The translations under genes were made by a program, and so were the position numbers. A DNA stretch of 64,000 nt from Tupaia tana (lineage: Eukaryota > Chordata > Mammalia > Scandentia > Tupaiidae), in assembly GCA_026018925.1 (NCBI GenBank), contig JAKSZU010000002.1:55457837-55521836 (forward strand), read 5' to 3'. The notes under the pieces were generated by a model, which was not told the origin of the DNA, made no database searches, and saw nothing but the letters and a program-made list of their open reading frames with translations. Positions 1-11,501 of this stretch are shown one piece after another. Positions within the stretch are counted from its first letter, which is position 1. The number at the start of each line of letters is the position of its first letter.

Positions 1-36
1 TCTCCAAAATAATAATAATAATAATAATAATAAATA
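1..36 (+). mobile_element. 3' tail of a tRNA-derived SINE cut by the window edge
   Basis: The first bases (tctccaaaataataat) match the constant 3' end of the local SINE followed by an (AAT)n tail. The body lies outside the window, so this is inferred from the terminal motif only. Confidence 0.45.
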
Positions 37-180
37 ATTTTTTAAAGTTCTTTTTTCTTCTTTTTTTCTGTTTCCTGGTTGTTTTTGTTGCTGTTGTTTC
101 TCTCTCTCTCTTTCCTTTTCTGCATGCTCCTGGATGCTCAGATTGTGTTTAAGTTTGAGAAGAAACACACCATCCATCAG

Positions 181-1182
181 ATGACTAGAAATCACCACAG
201 GACCAAAAGAAATATGGGAAAGCAAGAAAATACCTCTTCTCCAAGGGAAAAGAATAACTCCTCTTCATCCACAGACAGTTCAATGGAAATCATGGAAATG
301 TCTGATAAAGAATTTAGAACATTCATAATGGCGAAGCTAACAGAGATGGAAGAGAAGAGAGATAATGAACTGCAGAAGAGAAAAGAAAAAGGAGCTGATG
401 AGTTCCGGGAGGTGAGGAAATTCTTGCAAGATCTAAAAGAGGAATTACACACTTTATGAAAGAATTAAATGGAACTGTTAGAGATGAAGACTATAATACA
501 GGAAGTCAAAATCTCTTTTGAAAGTATTAAAAGCAGACTAGATCATACAAAAAATAGAATCTCAGATGTAGAAGAAAAAATTGCTGGCCTAGAAAAATCC
601 ACAATGAACACTGAGAAAATTGCCCAAAAATTTGAGAATAATATACGAGAAATACTAGATACCATCAAACGTCCAAACATCTATATAATCGGTATCCCAG
701 AAGGCGAAGAGACTCTTAAGAGCATTGATAATCTATTCCATGAAATCCTGCAAGAAAACTTTCCAAACCTAGAAAGGCACTCAAAGATCCAGTCCTAAGA
801 AATACAAAGGACCCCAAATAGAATCAATCCAGGAAGATCTTCTCCAAGACACATTATAGCCAGATTGAACAAAATGACAGACAAAGACGAGATACTAAGA
901 TTGACAAGAGAAAAACAGCAAGTTACCTACAAAGGATTTCCTATCAGACTAACAGCAGACCTCTCATCAGAAACAATGCAAGCAAGGAAAGAATGGGAAA
1001 ATATATTCAAAGTGTTAAGGGAAAAGCAATTTCAACCGAGAATACTGTACCTGGCAAGATTACCCTTCATAAAGGAAGAAAAGATAAGAACATTCTCAGA
1101 TAAACAAAACCTGAAAGAATTTTCCAGCACCAAATCAGATCTCCAAGAAGTTCTCAAGGGAGTGCTATGTCAGGAAAATTAA
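181..1182 (+). pseudogene. LINE-1 family ORF1 remnant, single frame with three nonsense codons
   Basis: The translation is L1 ORF1p-like, the RNA-binding chaperone that coats retrotransposon RNA. About 333 codons stay in one frame from the ATG at 181 to the stop at 1180-1182, close to the usual ORF1p length. There are in-frame stops at 457-459, 466-468 and 796-798 and no frameshift. The N-terminal part is charged. Heptad-like coiled-coil sequence covers about 480-620 (SDVEEKIAGLEKS). The RRM-like core is near 685-780 (IYIIGIPEGEE, then QENFPNLERHS), and the C-terminal domain is near 865-1130 (FPIRLTADLSSETMQARKEW). An upstream ATG at 79 adds a hydrophobic, non-L1-like leader and is probably not the real start. 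No ORF2 follows, which is unusual for L1. Confidence 0.85.
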
Positions 1183-1590
1183 ATGTACTCACACAGAAAT
1201 AAGAGTTCAAAACTAAGAAAATGGCCAACTTAATCATAGGGACAAGTCTGGAGTTGAATATTATATCCCAGAATTCAATCGGGAAGATTGAACCACAACA
1301 GAAGATAGATTAAGTACATGAGACTGAACTGGTGAAATAGCATTCTGTGACTTTTGACTAAAATATTGCTGCTTTTCTTCTAGGTTTTGTTGTCCAGTTT
1401 TAAGAGTTTTTGTCCTGTCTTGTCTAGGTTCATGTACCCACTATTTGAACAGAATACTAACTTGATTCCAGGCTTTAAGTTTTAAGCAAATTTCCTTACC
1501 AATTCAAAACTGCATTTCTTGAAATTACCAGCTGAACGTGCTATTGAAAGTAGTTAGATTATTTAAGAAATCGTGTCATCAATAAAATAT
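1183..1590 (+). other. Unassigned segment between ORF1 and tail B
   Basis: This is where L1 would carry the ORF1-ORF2 spacer and about 3.8 kb of ORF2. I see only about 400 bp without endonuclease or reverse-transcriptase similarity. It may be the 3' untranslated part of an ORF1-only element or the scar of a large deletion. Confidence 0.4.
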
Positions 1591-1693
1591 GGGGCGGGGG
1601 GGAGGATAGAACACAACTGTAGACACCAGAGATAGTGTGAGAAGAGGATGGGAAAGGACAGAGGGTTAGATATAGGGGTAAATATAAATAAAC

Positions 1694-1732
<39 letters not shown>

Positions 1733-1870
1733 CCTAGAAATGGAAAATTATTGATGATAACATACATGGCTAAGCCACTATGCAGTATATTCTGGATGGG
1801 AAAATAATTTTTGTATGCTGTGACGATGATTAGGGGATGAATAATTTTTTAAAAAGTTTCAGGAAGAAAA
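1590..1870 (+). mobile_element. L1-like 3' end, tail B, copy 1
   Basis: It contains the tail-B landmarks: a cagagatagtgtgagaagagg-like block, tggaaaattattgatgataa, and a terminal sequence like cagtatattctggatggg. A (TG)n tract lies inside it. It lies downstream of ORF1 and may be the end of the same element. Confidence 0.6.
1696..1731 (+). repeat. (TG)n microsatellite
   Basis: About 17 TG units lie within the tail-B copy. Confidence 0.9.
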
Positions 1871-1918
1871 AAACATGAAAACTATTTTTCTTGAAATTAA
1901 AATAAATGCATATTTGAT

Positions 1919-2365
1919 GACTGCAGTAAGCTATATAGTCCCAGCAAGACACTACTTCATAGTATGTTCATTCTACTCACTGAGGTTTATGCCTAAAGTC
2001 AGACTTGAGTTCATGGATATGTATATATCAACTGTGCTTGCTATTGGAAGTATCTGGATTAATTAAGTTCATTAACAAATAAATAAAATGGGGGGAAAAC
2101 CATAGAAAGCAACCATGGATACCAGAGACAGTGTGGGAGGAGGGTGTGACACAGCAGAGAGTGAGAGATAGGGAATCAAGGATGGCAAAAATAACAAAAT
2201 ATACAGAAAACAAGAAATGGAAAATTATTTGACGATAACACGTATGTTGATGTGCTTGATTGAGCCAATATACAGTGTATTCTGGATGGGAAATCTCATT
2301 TTGTTTGTTGTAATGACGTATAGTGAATGAATGTAAATAAATAAATTTAAACAAAGAAAAAAAGT
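1919..2365 (+). mobile_element. L1-like 3' end, tail B, copy 2
   Basis: It matches the copies at 11.5, 40.7 and 54.1 kb: gcaaccatggataccagaga, gatgtgcttgattgagccaa, cagtgtattctggatggg, and an end in gaatgaatgtaaataaataa. Its upstream part (1940-2050) also aligns with the reverse-strand copy at 54370-54494, so the shared 3' region is at least 430 bp long. Confidence 0.7.
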
Positions 2366-2374
2366 AAATTGCAA

Positions 2375-3054
2375 ATAAATAAAACTATAGACTAACATCT
2401 GTCATGAACATAAATACAAAAAAAATCTTTTAAAAATTTCAACAAACAGAATCCGACAATATGGAAATAGGAAGAATGCAACATAATCAACTATGCTTCA
2501 TCTCAGGAATGCAAGGATGGTAACATTTGAAAAATTAGTAACTGTAATTGATCATGTTAATAAAAAAATATTGCCACCTCAATAGATACAGAAAAAGCAT
2601 TTGACAAAATTCTGTATCTATTCCTAACAAACTATCTTTAAAAAATAGAAATAGAAGGGAACCAGAACAACTTGATAAAGGGCATTTAGAAATAAAAAAG
2701 TTAACATCATACTTACATGGTAAGACAGAAAGCTTTCCTTCTATGATTAAACTTCCACCCTCATTTCTATTCAACATTGTTCTGGAAATTTTTTCCAGTG
2801 TAATAAGGCAAGAAAAAGAGATAAGAGCCATTTTTACTAGAATGGAAGAAGTTAAGCCTGTCTTTATTCAAAGACATGATTTCTTTATAGAAATCATATG
2901 AAATCTATCCCAAAACTACTAGACCTAATAAGTTACTTTAACAACATTCTAGGCTAAAATATCAGTATAAATACATCAATTATAATTTGTACATACTAAC
3001 AATGAATTATCAGAAATTGAAATTTAGTAAAAAATACTATGTACAATAGTGTTG
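2375..3054 (+). mobile_element. Ancient L1 ORF2 fragment (reverse-transcriptase region)
   Basis: It is strongly decayed but recognisable: ctcaggaatgcaaggatgg, a frame reading AEKAFDKI, and ttcaacattgttctggaa are typical of the L1 RT region. It is interrupted on its right by the SINE at 3072. Confidence 0.6.
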
Positions 3055-3071
3055 CAAATAAAATACCTTTT

Positions 3072-3324
3072 TCTTTCTTTTTTTATGGAGAGGTTTTTGC
3101 TATAGGGCACATGCGCTCACAAGAAAGACACGGAGAGACAGAAAGCGAGAAATCACCCCCCAGGAGGGATGGCCACACCGCAATCCCTTCTCCTCCATTC
3201 TTCTCTTGGGATCTTTGGCACACACACACACACATGCCCGGCGTGAGTTTAAGCCGAGACTCGAACCGTGGTTAACTACATGGGAGTCCAGTGACATAGC
3301 CATTACACTAACTGCTGGTCCCAA
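3072..3324 (-). mobile_element. Young tRNA-derived SINE
   Basis: A near full-length minus-strand copy running from ggagaggtttttgctatagggc to actgctggtccc. It is flanked by an imperfect 17-bp duplication at 3055-3071 and 3325-3341 with two mismatches. The body contains the CCCCC/GGG hairpin and a CA-rich block. Confidence 0.9.
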
Positions 3325-3341
3325 CAAATAAAAGTACTTTT

Positions 3342-4030
3342 AAATTGTTAAATTAAGTAAGTAGGAAGCTATTGACCTGACTCTGTTTTGCACTTTGAGT
3401 TATTACATAGCACTATGTATCTACTAGAAATAGCTAAACTGAAAGACTGACCACACCAAATTTTGATGAGGATATGGAAAACTGGAACTCTTATTAAGTG
3501 TTCATTCAGATGTAAAAGGGTACAGCCACTTTGGAAGACAGTTCATCAAATTGTTACAGCTTAAATATATAATTACAAAAGATCCAGCTATTATACTCAA
3601 TGTTTATGCAAGAAGAATAAAAGCATGTTTACACAAACATTTATGCATTAGTGTGCACAGAAGTTTTATTCTTAATGGCCACAACTCAAATACTCATCAG
3701 TAAGAGAACTGAGAAATAGATTATGATTTCTCTATACTAGGGATTCTGCTTTGCAGCTGAGCTATTTATACATGCATCCTCTTCCTGGTGAAAAGAGCCA
3801 AACCAAATATATTATATATGGTATGATTTTATTTATATGCCAATCTATAAAATACAAACTAATCTACAGTGACAAAAAGTAGATGGGAGGTTGCCTGGAG
3901 ATGTCACAGAGCGTCAGGGGAAAGACAGATATACAGATATGTTCATTGTCTTGTGATTGTTTCACAGGTATATACATATCAAAAGTTATTTTATGTTAAT
4001 TATACTTCAATAGAACTGTTTAAAAAATTA
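3342..4030 (+). mobile_element. Ancient L1M 3' end
   Basis: It reads like mammalian-wide L1M: actgaccacaccaaattttg, gatgaggatatgg, ccactttggaagacag, and near the end taattatacttcaatagaac. It continues an L1 relic split by the SINE at 3072-3324. Confidence 0.65.
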
Positions 4031-4176
4031 TAAGAAAACAAAACTGTAAACCCATATTCCTCATAAATATAGATTTTAATACAATAAATCTGATGCCTGA
4101 GTCCCTTCCCCAGAAATTTGGATTTAACTAGTAAGTGGTAACCTAGATGTCAAAAAAACTTTAAAAGTTACCTAGC

Positions 4177-4402
4177 TGGGCCAGCAGATGGTGTTGCAGT
4201 TAAGGCGGCTGGATCCCACATGGCAAACTCCGTGGTTAGAGACCCAGATTCTACATCTTGAAGATCACCCTGAGTGCATGTGTGTGTGTCCCAAATTCCA
4301 AGAGGAGAGTGAAGGAGAAGGGACTATAGCATGGCCATCCCCCCTTGGGGATGATTTCTTTCTTTCTCTGTCTCTCAAGCAACAAAATAATTAAAATAAA
4401 AA
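4177..4402 (+). mobile_element. Older-type tRNA SINE
   Basis: The head is gggccagcagatggtgttgc followed by a GTTAAGG-type A-box region and gatcccacatgg. The body has gaggagagtgaaggagaagg and a CT tail with AT-rich end. It belongs to the older 'GTTAAGG' subfamily. Confidence 0.85.
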
Positions 4403-5715
4403 TGCTACCTACGTGATTCTGATATGCAGTAAAATATGAAATTATTGTTTCATTTCATGACTCTAGATTATACCCTCAACCCTGAAAAAACTTTCATCTA
4501 AATTAAAAGCCATAGTTTCCACAGACTCATTCTGGACAATATGAATAAGTAAAGTAAATCCCATCATCACGTCAAAAAAAAAAAAAAAAAACTGAAATAT
4601 CTGATATTAATATTTTTATCAGAAGTATCATCTTTGTAAACCAAATATTAATGTCTATGTGTGTGTGTGTGTATGTAAAAGTGTGTTGTTGAGAGTTCAC
4701 TACAAACACTAAAACTAAAAACTATGCAACCATAGTTGCAGCATTTAAAAAATAAGTAACTCATGAAATGAAACTTTCTAAAATGCCCTAATATAGAATA
4801 GAGACAGGTGAGAGATATATAAGTTTTAAAAAAGAAAAAGAAAGAGAAAGAAGAAGAAAAGAGAGAAAAATTTCAGAAGTTCTGGGTAATAGATTAGGAA
4901 GTAAAGGAAATCAATAAAAGCTTATGTTTACTTTTTCTTATTTAGTACCTTCTCTATTTTATCTATTTTATAGTGTTTTGTGTGGTATTATTTTTTTAAT
5001 ATACTTGTTTTATTGTTTCTTCAAAAAGATCTGAAATTCTTTTCCTTCTTCTTATCAGTCATGTAAATAGTTGTAGTTTTATGTTTTGGTTTATTGGCTT
5101 ATTAATTTTAAGCATTTAAGGTTTCTTTTTGAACTCCTTTTACCAAAAGAATGTTTACATTGCTTTTCATCAACTACTGCTTATTGAAGGATGTGAGGAA
5201 ATTAGTTCACTGTGCTCAATCCTTAGCTGTTTTCTTCCAGCAACTCTGATAAGGCTTAGCAGAATTCCTTTAGGAACAAGAAAAGAAACAAAAATTGTTG
5301 CTTTCAGTCATAGGTCCCTCCCTAACACCAATTAGCATTTGTCCTGAATTCCACTGAGACACTTTGTAGACAATGATAAATTTATACCATCCTACTAAGC
5401 ATTGGCAACCTTGTTATTTTATAAAGGTAAGAACGAAGAAGGAAATAAGAGTACCTCCAAACCACATTTGACCTGCAAACCAATGTGCAAAAACTAACGT
5501 TTTGTTTAAGAGAAAATTCCAACTTCCTTTATTCAAATGGCCAAAATTAAACTTTGTTTTCCAAGTCTTTATTAGAGGGATACTACTTAACTTTAGAAGG
5601 TACAGGACTCTATTCCAGAGGAAATTAAATACATGAGCTTAGAATGACATTATTTTACACAGGAATATGCCAGGTAACACTGCAAGTTGATTCAAATGGG
5701 TAAAAATTGGCTTCT
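4403..5715. other. No recognisable feature
   Basis: AT-rich sequence with an A18 run near 4573, short GT tracts near 4657 and an A/G-rich stretch at 4835-4870. I see no gene, clear repeat or RNA. Confidence 0.5.
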
Positions 5716-5780
5716 GAGGGCCACAGCAATGACACAATGGAACCCACATGGTGAGGTCTTGAATTTGAGTCCTGGAAAGT
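5716..5780 (+). mobile_element. Decayed tRNA-SINE head
   Basis: Contains agggccacagcaatgacac, acccacatgg and a B-box-like ttgaatttgagtcctgg. The SINE body is missing. Confidence 0.4.
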
Positions 5781-5799
5781 CATACTTTAATTCTATTTT

Positions 5800-5834
5800 T
5801 CCATGAACTTTTTGAAGTCCCTTATAACAGAGCT
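5800..5834 (+). repeat. Half of a palindromic DNA-transposon-like element
   Basis: ccatgaactttttgaagtcc matches one arm of the element at 8135-8259. The other arm is not evident. Confidence 0.4.
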
Positions 5835-6208
5835 GTATATGAGGAATCAGAAAAACTGCTGGGAAGTATAAAATAAAGGGACAGTGATAGAGTTGTGAGG
5901 GTGGCTAAAAGATCATAGTAACTTTGAAGTCAAGAGCTTCCAAGATGAGAAAGTGGCCAAGGGTGTCAACACTAAGAAAGAGAAGAAAAGAAGGTAGTAG
6001 ATTTGGTTTGGGAAACATCACCAAAATGCTCCACTAAATATAAAGTTTAGACACAGAGATTCAAGGCGAAAAATGGCAAAGAGCAAATGAAGCCAGAAGT
6101 TATTAAAAAATGAGACGTATTGTGGTTATTTGAGAAATACCTGAAAACTCTTATACATGATTAAACAAACTGATCGGAAATATAATTGAGAAATAAGAAT
6201 TTTATGGG
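5835..6208. other. No recognisable feature
   Basis: AT/AG-rich sequence. No open frame or repeat signature stands out. Confidence 0.45.
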
Positions 6209-7604
6209 ATTTTGGAGAATCACATCAGATTAAGGAGTTTCTGCATAGCAAAAGACACAGTAATTAGTATGAATTGATAGCCCTCAGAATGGGAAAATAT
6301 TTTTGTAAACTAAGAGTCAGATAAGGGACTGATAACCAGAATACATAAGGAACTCAAGCAGCTGTCCCGAAAAAAGATGGAAGAATGAGTTGGAAAACAC
6401 TGTCTAAGGAAGACATATAAATAGCCAAAAGGTGTATGAAAAAATGCACAACATCCCTCATCGCAAGAGAGATTCAGATCAAAACCATCATGAGATACCA
6501 CCTAACCCAAGTCAGAATGATTAAGATTAAAAACAAAACAAAACTAAAAGATAAATTCTGGCTGGGATGTGGTGAAAGGGGAATTCTCCTACATTGCTGG
6601 TGGGAATGTAAATTGATCCAGCCACTGTGGAGAACAATTTGAAGATTCCTCAAAGATCTACAAATAGAACTACCATATTATGATCCAGCATTCTCACTCC
6701 TTGGTATCTACCCAAAAGGACAGCAGAATTCTTAATCGGAAAAATGCTTACACATCAATATTTATTGTGGTATTATTCACAATTGCTAAAACATGGAATC
6801 AACCCAAATGCCCAAGAACAGATGAATGGATTGAAAAAGTGAGGCACATATACTCTATGGCATACTACTCAGCAATAATAAACAAGGGACCAGGAGTTAG
6901 CGTAATGGCTATGTCGCTGAACTCCCATGTAGTCGACTGCGGTTCGAGTCCCGGACCCGGTGGCTTAAACTCACGCCGGGTGCATGTGCGTGCATGCCCA
7001 AGATCCCGGGAGGAGAATGGAGGAGAAGGGATTGCGGCATGGCCATCCCCCCCCGGGGGGTGATTTCTCGCTTTCTGTCTCTCTGTCTCTCTCTGTCTGT
7101 CTGGCATGCGCACGCGCCCTATAGCAAAAACCTCTCCTAAAAAAGAAAAAAAAAAAAACAAGAAGACCCTGGCTTTTGACCAAAAGCAGATGAATATGGA
7201 ATATTTACTGCTGAGTGAAGCAAACCAGGCTATGAAGGAGAGACATTGTATGTCTCCACTTAATATATACTGAGTGTGAGCACTCTATGGCAGAAACTAA
7301 ATGACTAAAGGATATAGAAACATAGTAAATGGTTGCGAATACCAGATACAGTGTGGGAAGAGGGTGGGTGAAGGAGTAGAGTATAAGGAAGGACATTAAG
7401 GAGAAAAATAGAGAGGCAAGACATTTATAGGACAAAGAAATGGGTTATTATCTATTGAAGATAACTTTATAGTATTGTAAACTGGACTGGTAAAACGTGT
7501 ACACATGTTGGAATATTTACTTTGCAGGCTTAGTAACACTGAACATATAAAAGAAATTGAAATTAAGAATTTTAAGAAAAAGTAAAAAGAATTTTGGAGA
7601 ATCA
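6209..7604 (+). mobile_element. 5'-truncated L1 with target-site duplication, split by a SINE
   Basis: The L1 insert (6223-7590) carries the C-terminal part of ORF2 and a 3' untranslated tail (tail A). The 14-bp duplication attttggagaatca occurs at 6209-6222 and 7591-7604. ORF2 C-terminal motifs are visible in frames at 6436-6880: [21 protein letters not shown], a [17 protein letters not shown] zinc-knuckle-like segment, and TWNQPKCPRTDEWIEKV. The frame is broken, so the copy is inactive. A young SINE sits at 6887-7156. Confidence 0.92.
6887..7156 (+). mobile_element. Young tRNA SINE nested in L1
   Basis: A near-consensus copy with A box (tagcgtaatgg) and B box (ggttcgagtcc) intact, the C/G hairpin near 7047-7062, a CT body and ctatagcaaaaacctctcc before the A tail. 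Flanking aacaag occurs on both sides (6881-6886 and 7157-7162). It must be younger than the host L1. Confidence 0.95.
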
Positions 7605-8134
7605 TCTTTAATGGTTGCTCTTTTATTTCATTTTATTAAATTGTTGCTTTTGACATAAAAAAAATAAAACATTTTATTTAATTTCTTTTTTGATACTGTC
7701 ATTCTTGGAACTCTGGGTTCTGCTTGTTTACTGAAGTACAACTTGAAACTCTATCTTGACTCTAAACTATTAGTCAAGCTTCAGTTCAACAAATCCCATC
7801 AAAGCTAACTAAAATTTTAAAACTCTTGTTCCTTTATGAATAGATTCATTTTATACTGTGCCTAATTTTAGAAAGCAGTGGACATGAGTGAAGTCACCCT
7901 TACTGAAATTATAGAGGTATGAAAAGTAGAATTATATTTTGGGCAAGTTCTTTCAGTGACCAATGAAATTTATAACTAGGTTGTTCTGTCACCCATGAAA
8001 CTCAGGAGAGAAAAAATTCTACTTTTTCTAAATTGCTTAATACCTATAACTGTGTAATTAATTTTTAATGTTTTGGAAAGGATACTTAATGCTCGAAAAG
8101 TTTTCATTCACGGTGTTTGATAGTACACATACAA
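7605..8134. other. No recognisable feature
   Basis: AT-rich unique-looking sequence with no supported gene. Confidence 0.45.
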
Positions 8135-8259
8135 GGGGACTTCAAAAAGTTCATGAAATAATGGTATTAAACTATGAGTTTATTTTGGTGCCAAACAAAA
8201 CCGGAATTCAAGTGGTTTTTCACAATATGCATTTTCCATGAACATTTTGAAGACCCCTC
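8135..8259 (+). mobile_element. Palindromic MITE-like element, mariner type
   Basis: About 125 bp with terminal inverted repeats: ggggacttcaaaaagttcat at the left, and ccatgaacattttgaagacc before the right end. No open frame. Size and structure suggest a non-autonomous Tc1/mariner element; the family name is not certain. A second copy lies at 36033-36408. Confidence 0.65.
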
Positions 8260-8265
8260 ATATAT

Positions 8266-9600
8266 GATATGGCAGAATGTACTATCTTGTCCTTCAATGT
8301 AAACTGGATTATATTCTCATGAACTGCCTTCTAAATGAACTGACCATAAAACAAAGAATCTTAATAATCCCTCTTTTTTACTTAATACTTTTTTTCATAC
8401 AGGTGTACTAATTCAAGGCCAGTACTTGCCTTTATAAACTATAAAATGCCTCTTTCTCAACACTTTGCTTCGATCTTTTGGAACAATAGCATAACAAGTA
8501 TGACCATATATAACATCTTCGATGTGAATGGTACCCCTTGAGGTCTGTGGTCTCAAGGTCTGTGGTTTACAACCTGCAAGACCATACAAAGCAATCCTGA
8601 GAAGCTCTAACTTGTTCCTTTCTCCCACAGCTCTCATGCACAGTCACCTCTGCGAGGTAAGACAAGAATAGAGGCTGAGAAGAGTGAAGCAATTCTTCCA
8701 TAAAATCTCATAGCACACGGTGATAAAAACAAAGGGAAAGATCTAACTTCCTGGCACTTGTAACCAGGATAACCTGAATCCTTCTCAAAAATCTTTCCAG
8801 GACTGCCAACCACCCACTCAACAGTGATGCCTTAGCATGCCCTGGAAGGATGACATCAATGTTACTTCTGCTCACGGCTGAAATCTTAGGTAGGAAAGTA
8901 GCCTTGTTCTGGGGGAAAAAAAAAAAAAAACACTTCATTTTTCTGATGTATTTATAGTAGTCGGCTGTACTTATGCATAAAAGGAGGGAAGTGAAACCCA
9001 CATGTCTACTTCACAGACTTTGAGATTCTCAGAAGAGAGCATCTATATGAACATTTTATTAACTACAACGTGCTCTGACCTGGTAAGATATCATCCTGAA
9101 ACACAAAGATATTTAATAAAGGGCAAAAGCAAAGTAAAATTTACAATCAGTGGGAGGAGATATTTGAGTTGGGATTACCCCGAGGCTTATTCTAAGAAGA
9201 CTTGGTGCCAGGGCCAACCTTCTCAGTTCCTGCTATTGCAAAAAATATATATCATCTCTCAAAATAACCTGGTTGCCAGCTAACCAGGTGACTCACATCC
9301 AGGCCAAAGTCGTACGTGTCTTCATGCAGCTACTCAGGAATAAGAACACTTTCATTTTCTGAATCTCCTTTCATGTAAGAATATCTAAATATATTCTTGT
9401 CAATAATTAAGTGTTATCATCAAGCTGACCTTCTAAATTTTAGAAACATTGTAGAACTTTAAGGTTAAAAGTGAATGAAATTTAATTCACTAAAGGTCAT
9501 TGCTTTTCTCAGGTGCACAGGATCGTCTCATTTTAACTATTTTTGTGAAGTTGATATTATATGAATCAGATTAGTGAACTAAAAGTCTTGTCACAGTGGA
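8266..9600. other. No supported gene; unique-looking sequence
   Basis: Open frames at 8413-8637 (-), 8708-9001 (-) and 9002-9283 (+) are short, without recognisable domains, and not backed by splice or retrocopy signals I can see. Confidence 0.45.
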
Positions 9601-9635
9601 TATACTGTTAGGGACCTGGGCCCACGCCTTTCTTT

Positions 9636-9725
9636 GCAGCCACCTAGACTTGTGGTTAAGAAAGTCACTTTATCTTCCTGAGCATCAGGCTGCACATATA
9701 AAGAACTTAGGAACCACTGATGTTT
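9636..9725 (+). mobile_element. MIR-like relic
   Basis: ggttaagaaagtcactttat followed by cttcctgagcatcaggctgc resembles the MIR core. Heavily diverged. Confidence 0.3.
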
Positions 9726-10127
9726 GTAGTAAAGCCTCTGTAGGAAGGTAGATAGGAACTGTTCAGATTGAAAGGGAGATTAAATAAGAAGCCCCTGCAC
9801 TGCCATTTACACATTTTCTATCCTTGAGCTTTTCATCTTCTGTTCTATAGTTGGTCTTTGCCAACAAACTTCCAAACTTAATGATCTAGAGGAAATAAAC
9901 ATTAATGAGACCATGACTGATTGGTTCAAATCAATGAGGACATCATCAGATAATTGTTTCGAAAAGCAAACATTTGACATAAAGTTTTTAGATAATCTAT
10001 TCAAACTGATTTGCTTACTACTAACATTTCTATACCTCTTTAGTGATTAGGTTCAGATAGTATCTGTTTTTTCCCCAAGGCTTCTGGCTTTATTAATGCT
10101 TCTAACACTTAACAACGCTGCACCCAT

Positions 10128-10381
10128 GGGTCAGTCTTTGATGTGGTGGCTCATGCGGCTATATCCCACATGACTGTGTAGATCAAGTGCCCAGACCCTG
10201 TGACTTGAAAAACATGCCAGGCATATGTGTTTGTGTGTGTGCTTAAAATCTTGAAGTTGAGAGAAATAGAGAAGTAATTGTGGTGTGACCATGCCCCATG
10301 GGGGGGGGGGGGGGGTGCTTTCTTGCTTTCCCTTTCTCTCTCTAGCAAATGCATGCGTCCTCCAGCACAAGCATTTTTAAA
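10128..10381 (+). mobile_element. Older tRNA SINE with expanded poly-G tract
   Basis: Degenerate head at 10128-10200, then GT-rich block, then catgccccat followed by a G run of about 17 at about 10300-10316, then a CT tail. The G run replaces the short C/G hairpin of other copies. Confidence 0.8.
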
Positions 10382-10385
10382 AAGA

Positions 10386-10841
10386 TGTTACTTACACACC
10401 AAGCAAACTATCCTAAGATATCTGAAGCTTCCTGCATCCTGAAACTCCACAAAAGTCCCCCAAGCTTGACTTTCCTTTAAAGTCAGCAGACTAGAATGCT
10501 TGATTAGGTTTATTTAAGCTTCTCTCCCATCCTCATCCCATGTTGCTTTCCAAAGCTCACACTGAATTTGTACTGCAGAGGTGGAGGAATGAAGAAGAAA
10601 AATCCTAGAACTGATCTGCTTTATGGAATGCATCTTCTTTCTGGAGACATGGTGCTCCTGCTATTAAAACATTGCTTTAACAGAACTACTTTGTATCCTA
10701 ATCCCCAAGAGGTAGCAGCCCAAAGGAGCTCTTCAAATAGTCCAGCCCTTTCAACTAAGTGGGATGTCTCTTCTTTAGATACCATAAGAGATAATCAATT
10801 CTATCCTGAGCACTCTCTTACAAAATAAGAATTTTAAGGAA
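10386..10841. other. No supported gene
   Basis: The short open frame at 10568-10828 has no recognisable domain. No repeat is evident. Confidence 0.45.
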
Positions 10842-10858
10842 AGGAATCAAGGAAGTTT

Positions 10859-11131
10859 TTTTTTTTTTTTTTTTTTTGGAGAGGTTTTTCGCTATAGGGC
10901 TCGTGCGCTCGCCAGACAGACAGAGAGAGACATAGAGACAGAAAGCGAGAAATCACCCCCCAGGGGGGATGGTCACGCCGCAATCCCTTTTCCTCCATTC
11001 TCCTCTCGGGATCTTGGGCACGCACGCACACGCGCCCGGCGTGAGTTGTAAGCCACCGGGTCCGAGATGCGAACCGCGGTCGACTACGTGGGAGTCCAGC
11101 GACATAGCCATTACGCTAACTGCTGGTTCCC
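10859..11131 (-). mobile_element. Young tRNA SINE with TSD
   Basis: Near full length, CpG-rich. The flanking duplication aggaatcaaggaagttt occurs at 10842-10858 and 11132-11148. The A tail appears as a T run at about 10858-10877. Confidence 0.96.
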
Positions 11132-11149
11132 AGGAATCAAGGAAGTTTT

Positions 11150-11501
11150 AAAGCCGTACTTTTGAGTTTTGTTTTGCTTTAACTATTTTGGTTCTAACTA
11201 TGCCAGAGGACTCGTTTTATGAATTGGGTGGACACTTAACCCCTGCAGGCCTTTCAATTTCACCATGTACATGTTAATAAAATAGGATGGAATTACCTGC
11301 AAAATCACTTTCACCAAGAAACCCTGTACTTCAAGACATTGAAGCCCTTGTGATCCCCTGCCTAGAGTAAAGATGTGATCTGAGACACACATTTACCAGC
11401 AGAATTACAGCAAAGGCAATGAGGAGACAACTTGTGTCTCCTCAAGTTGTATTTTTCTTCTTAGGAAACTCTCCCTTCATTCCTGGTTTTAAGAAGATGG
11501 T
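11150..11501. other. No recognisable feature
   Basis: Unique-looking sequence. The small frame at 11198-11392 (-) has no recognisable domain. Confidence 0.4.

Noticed and set aside
79..180. Upstream start of L1 ORF1 at 79
   Set aside because: The added leader is a translated T-rich/CT-rich tract, unlike ORF1p; the ATG at 181 gives the usual length.
6887..6970. Functional tRNA gene
   Set aside because: A and B boxes are present, but the sequence does not fold into a proper tRNA with matching stems and continues into the SINE body.
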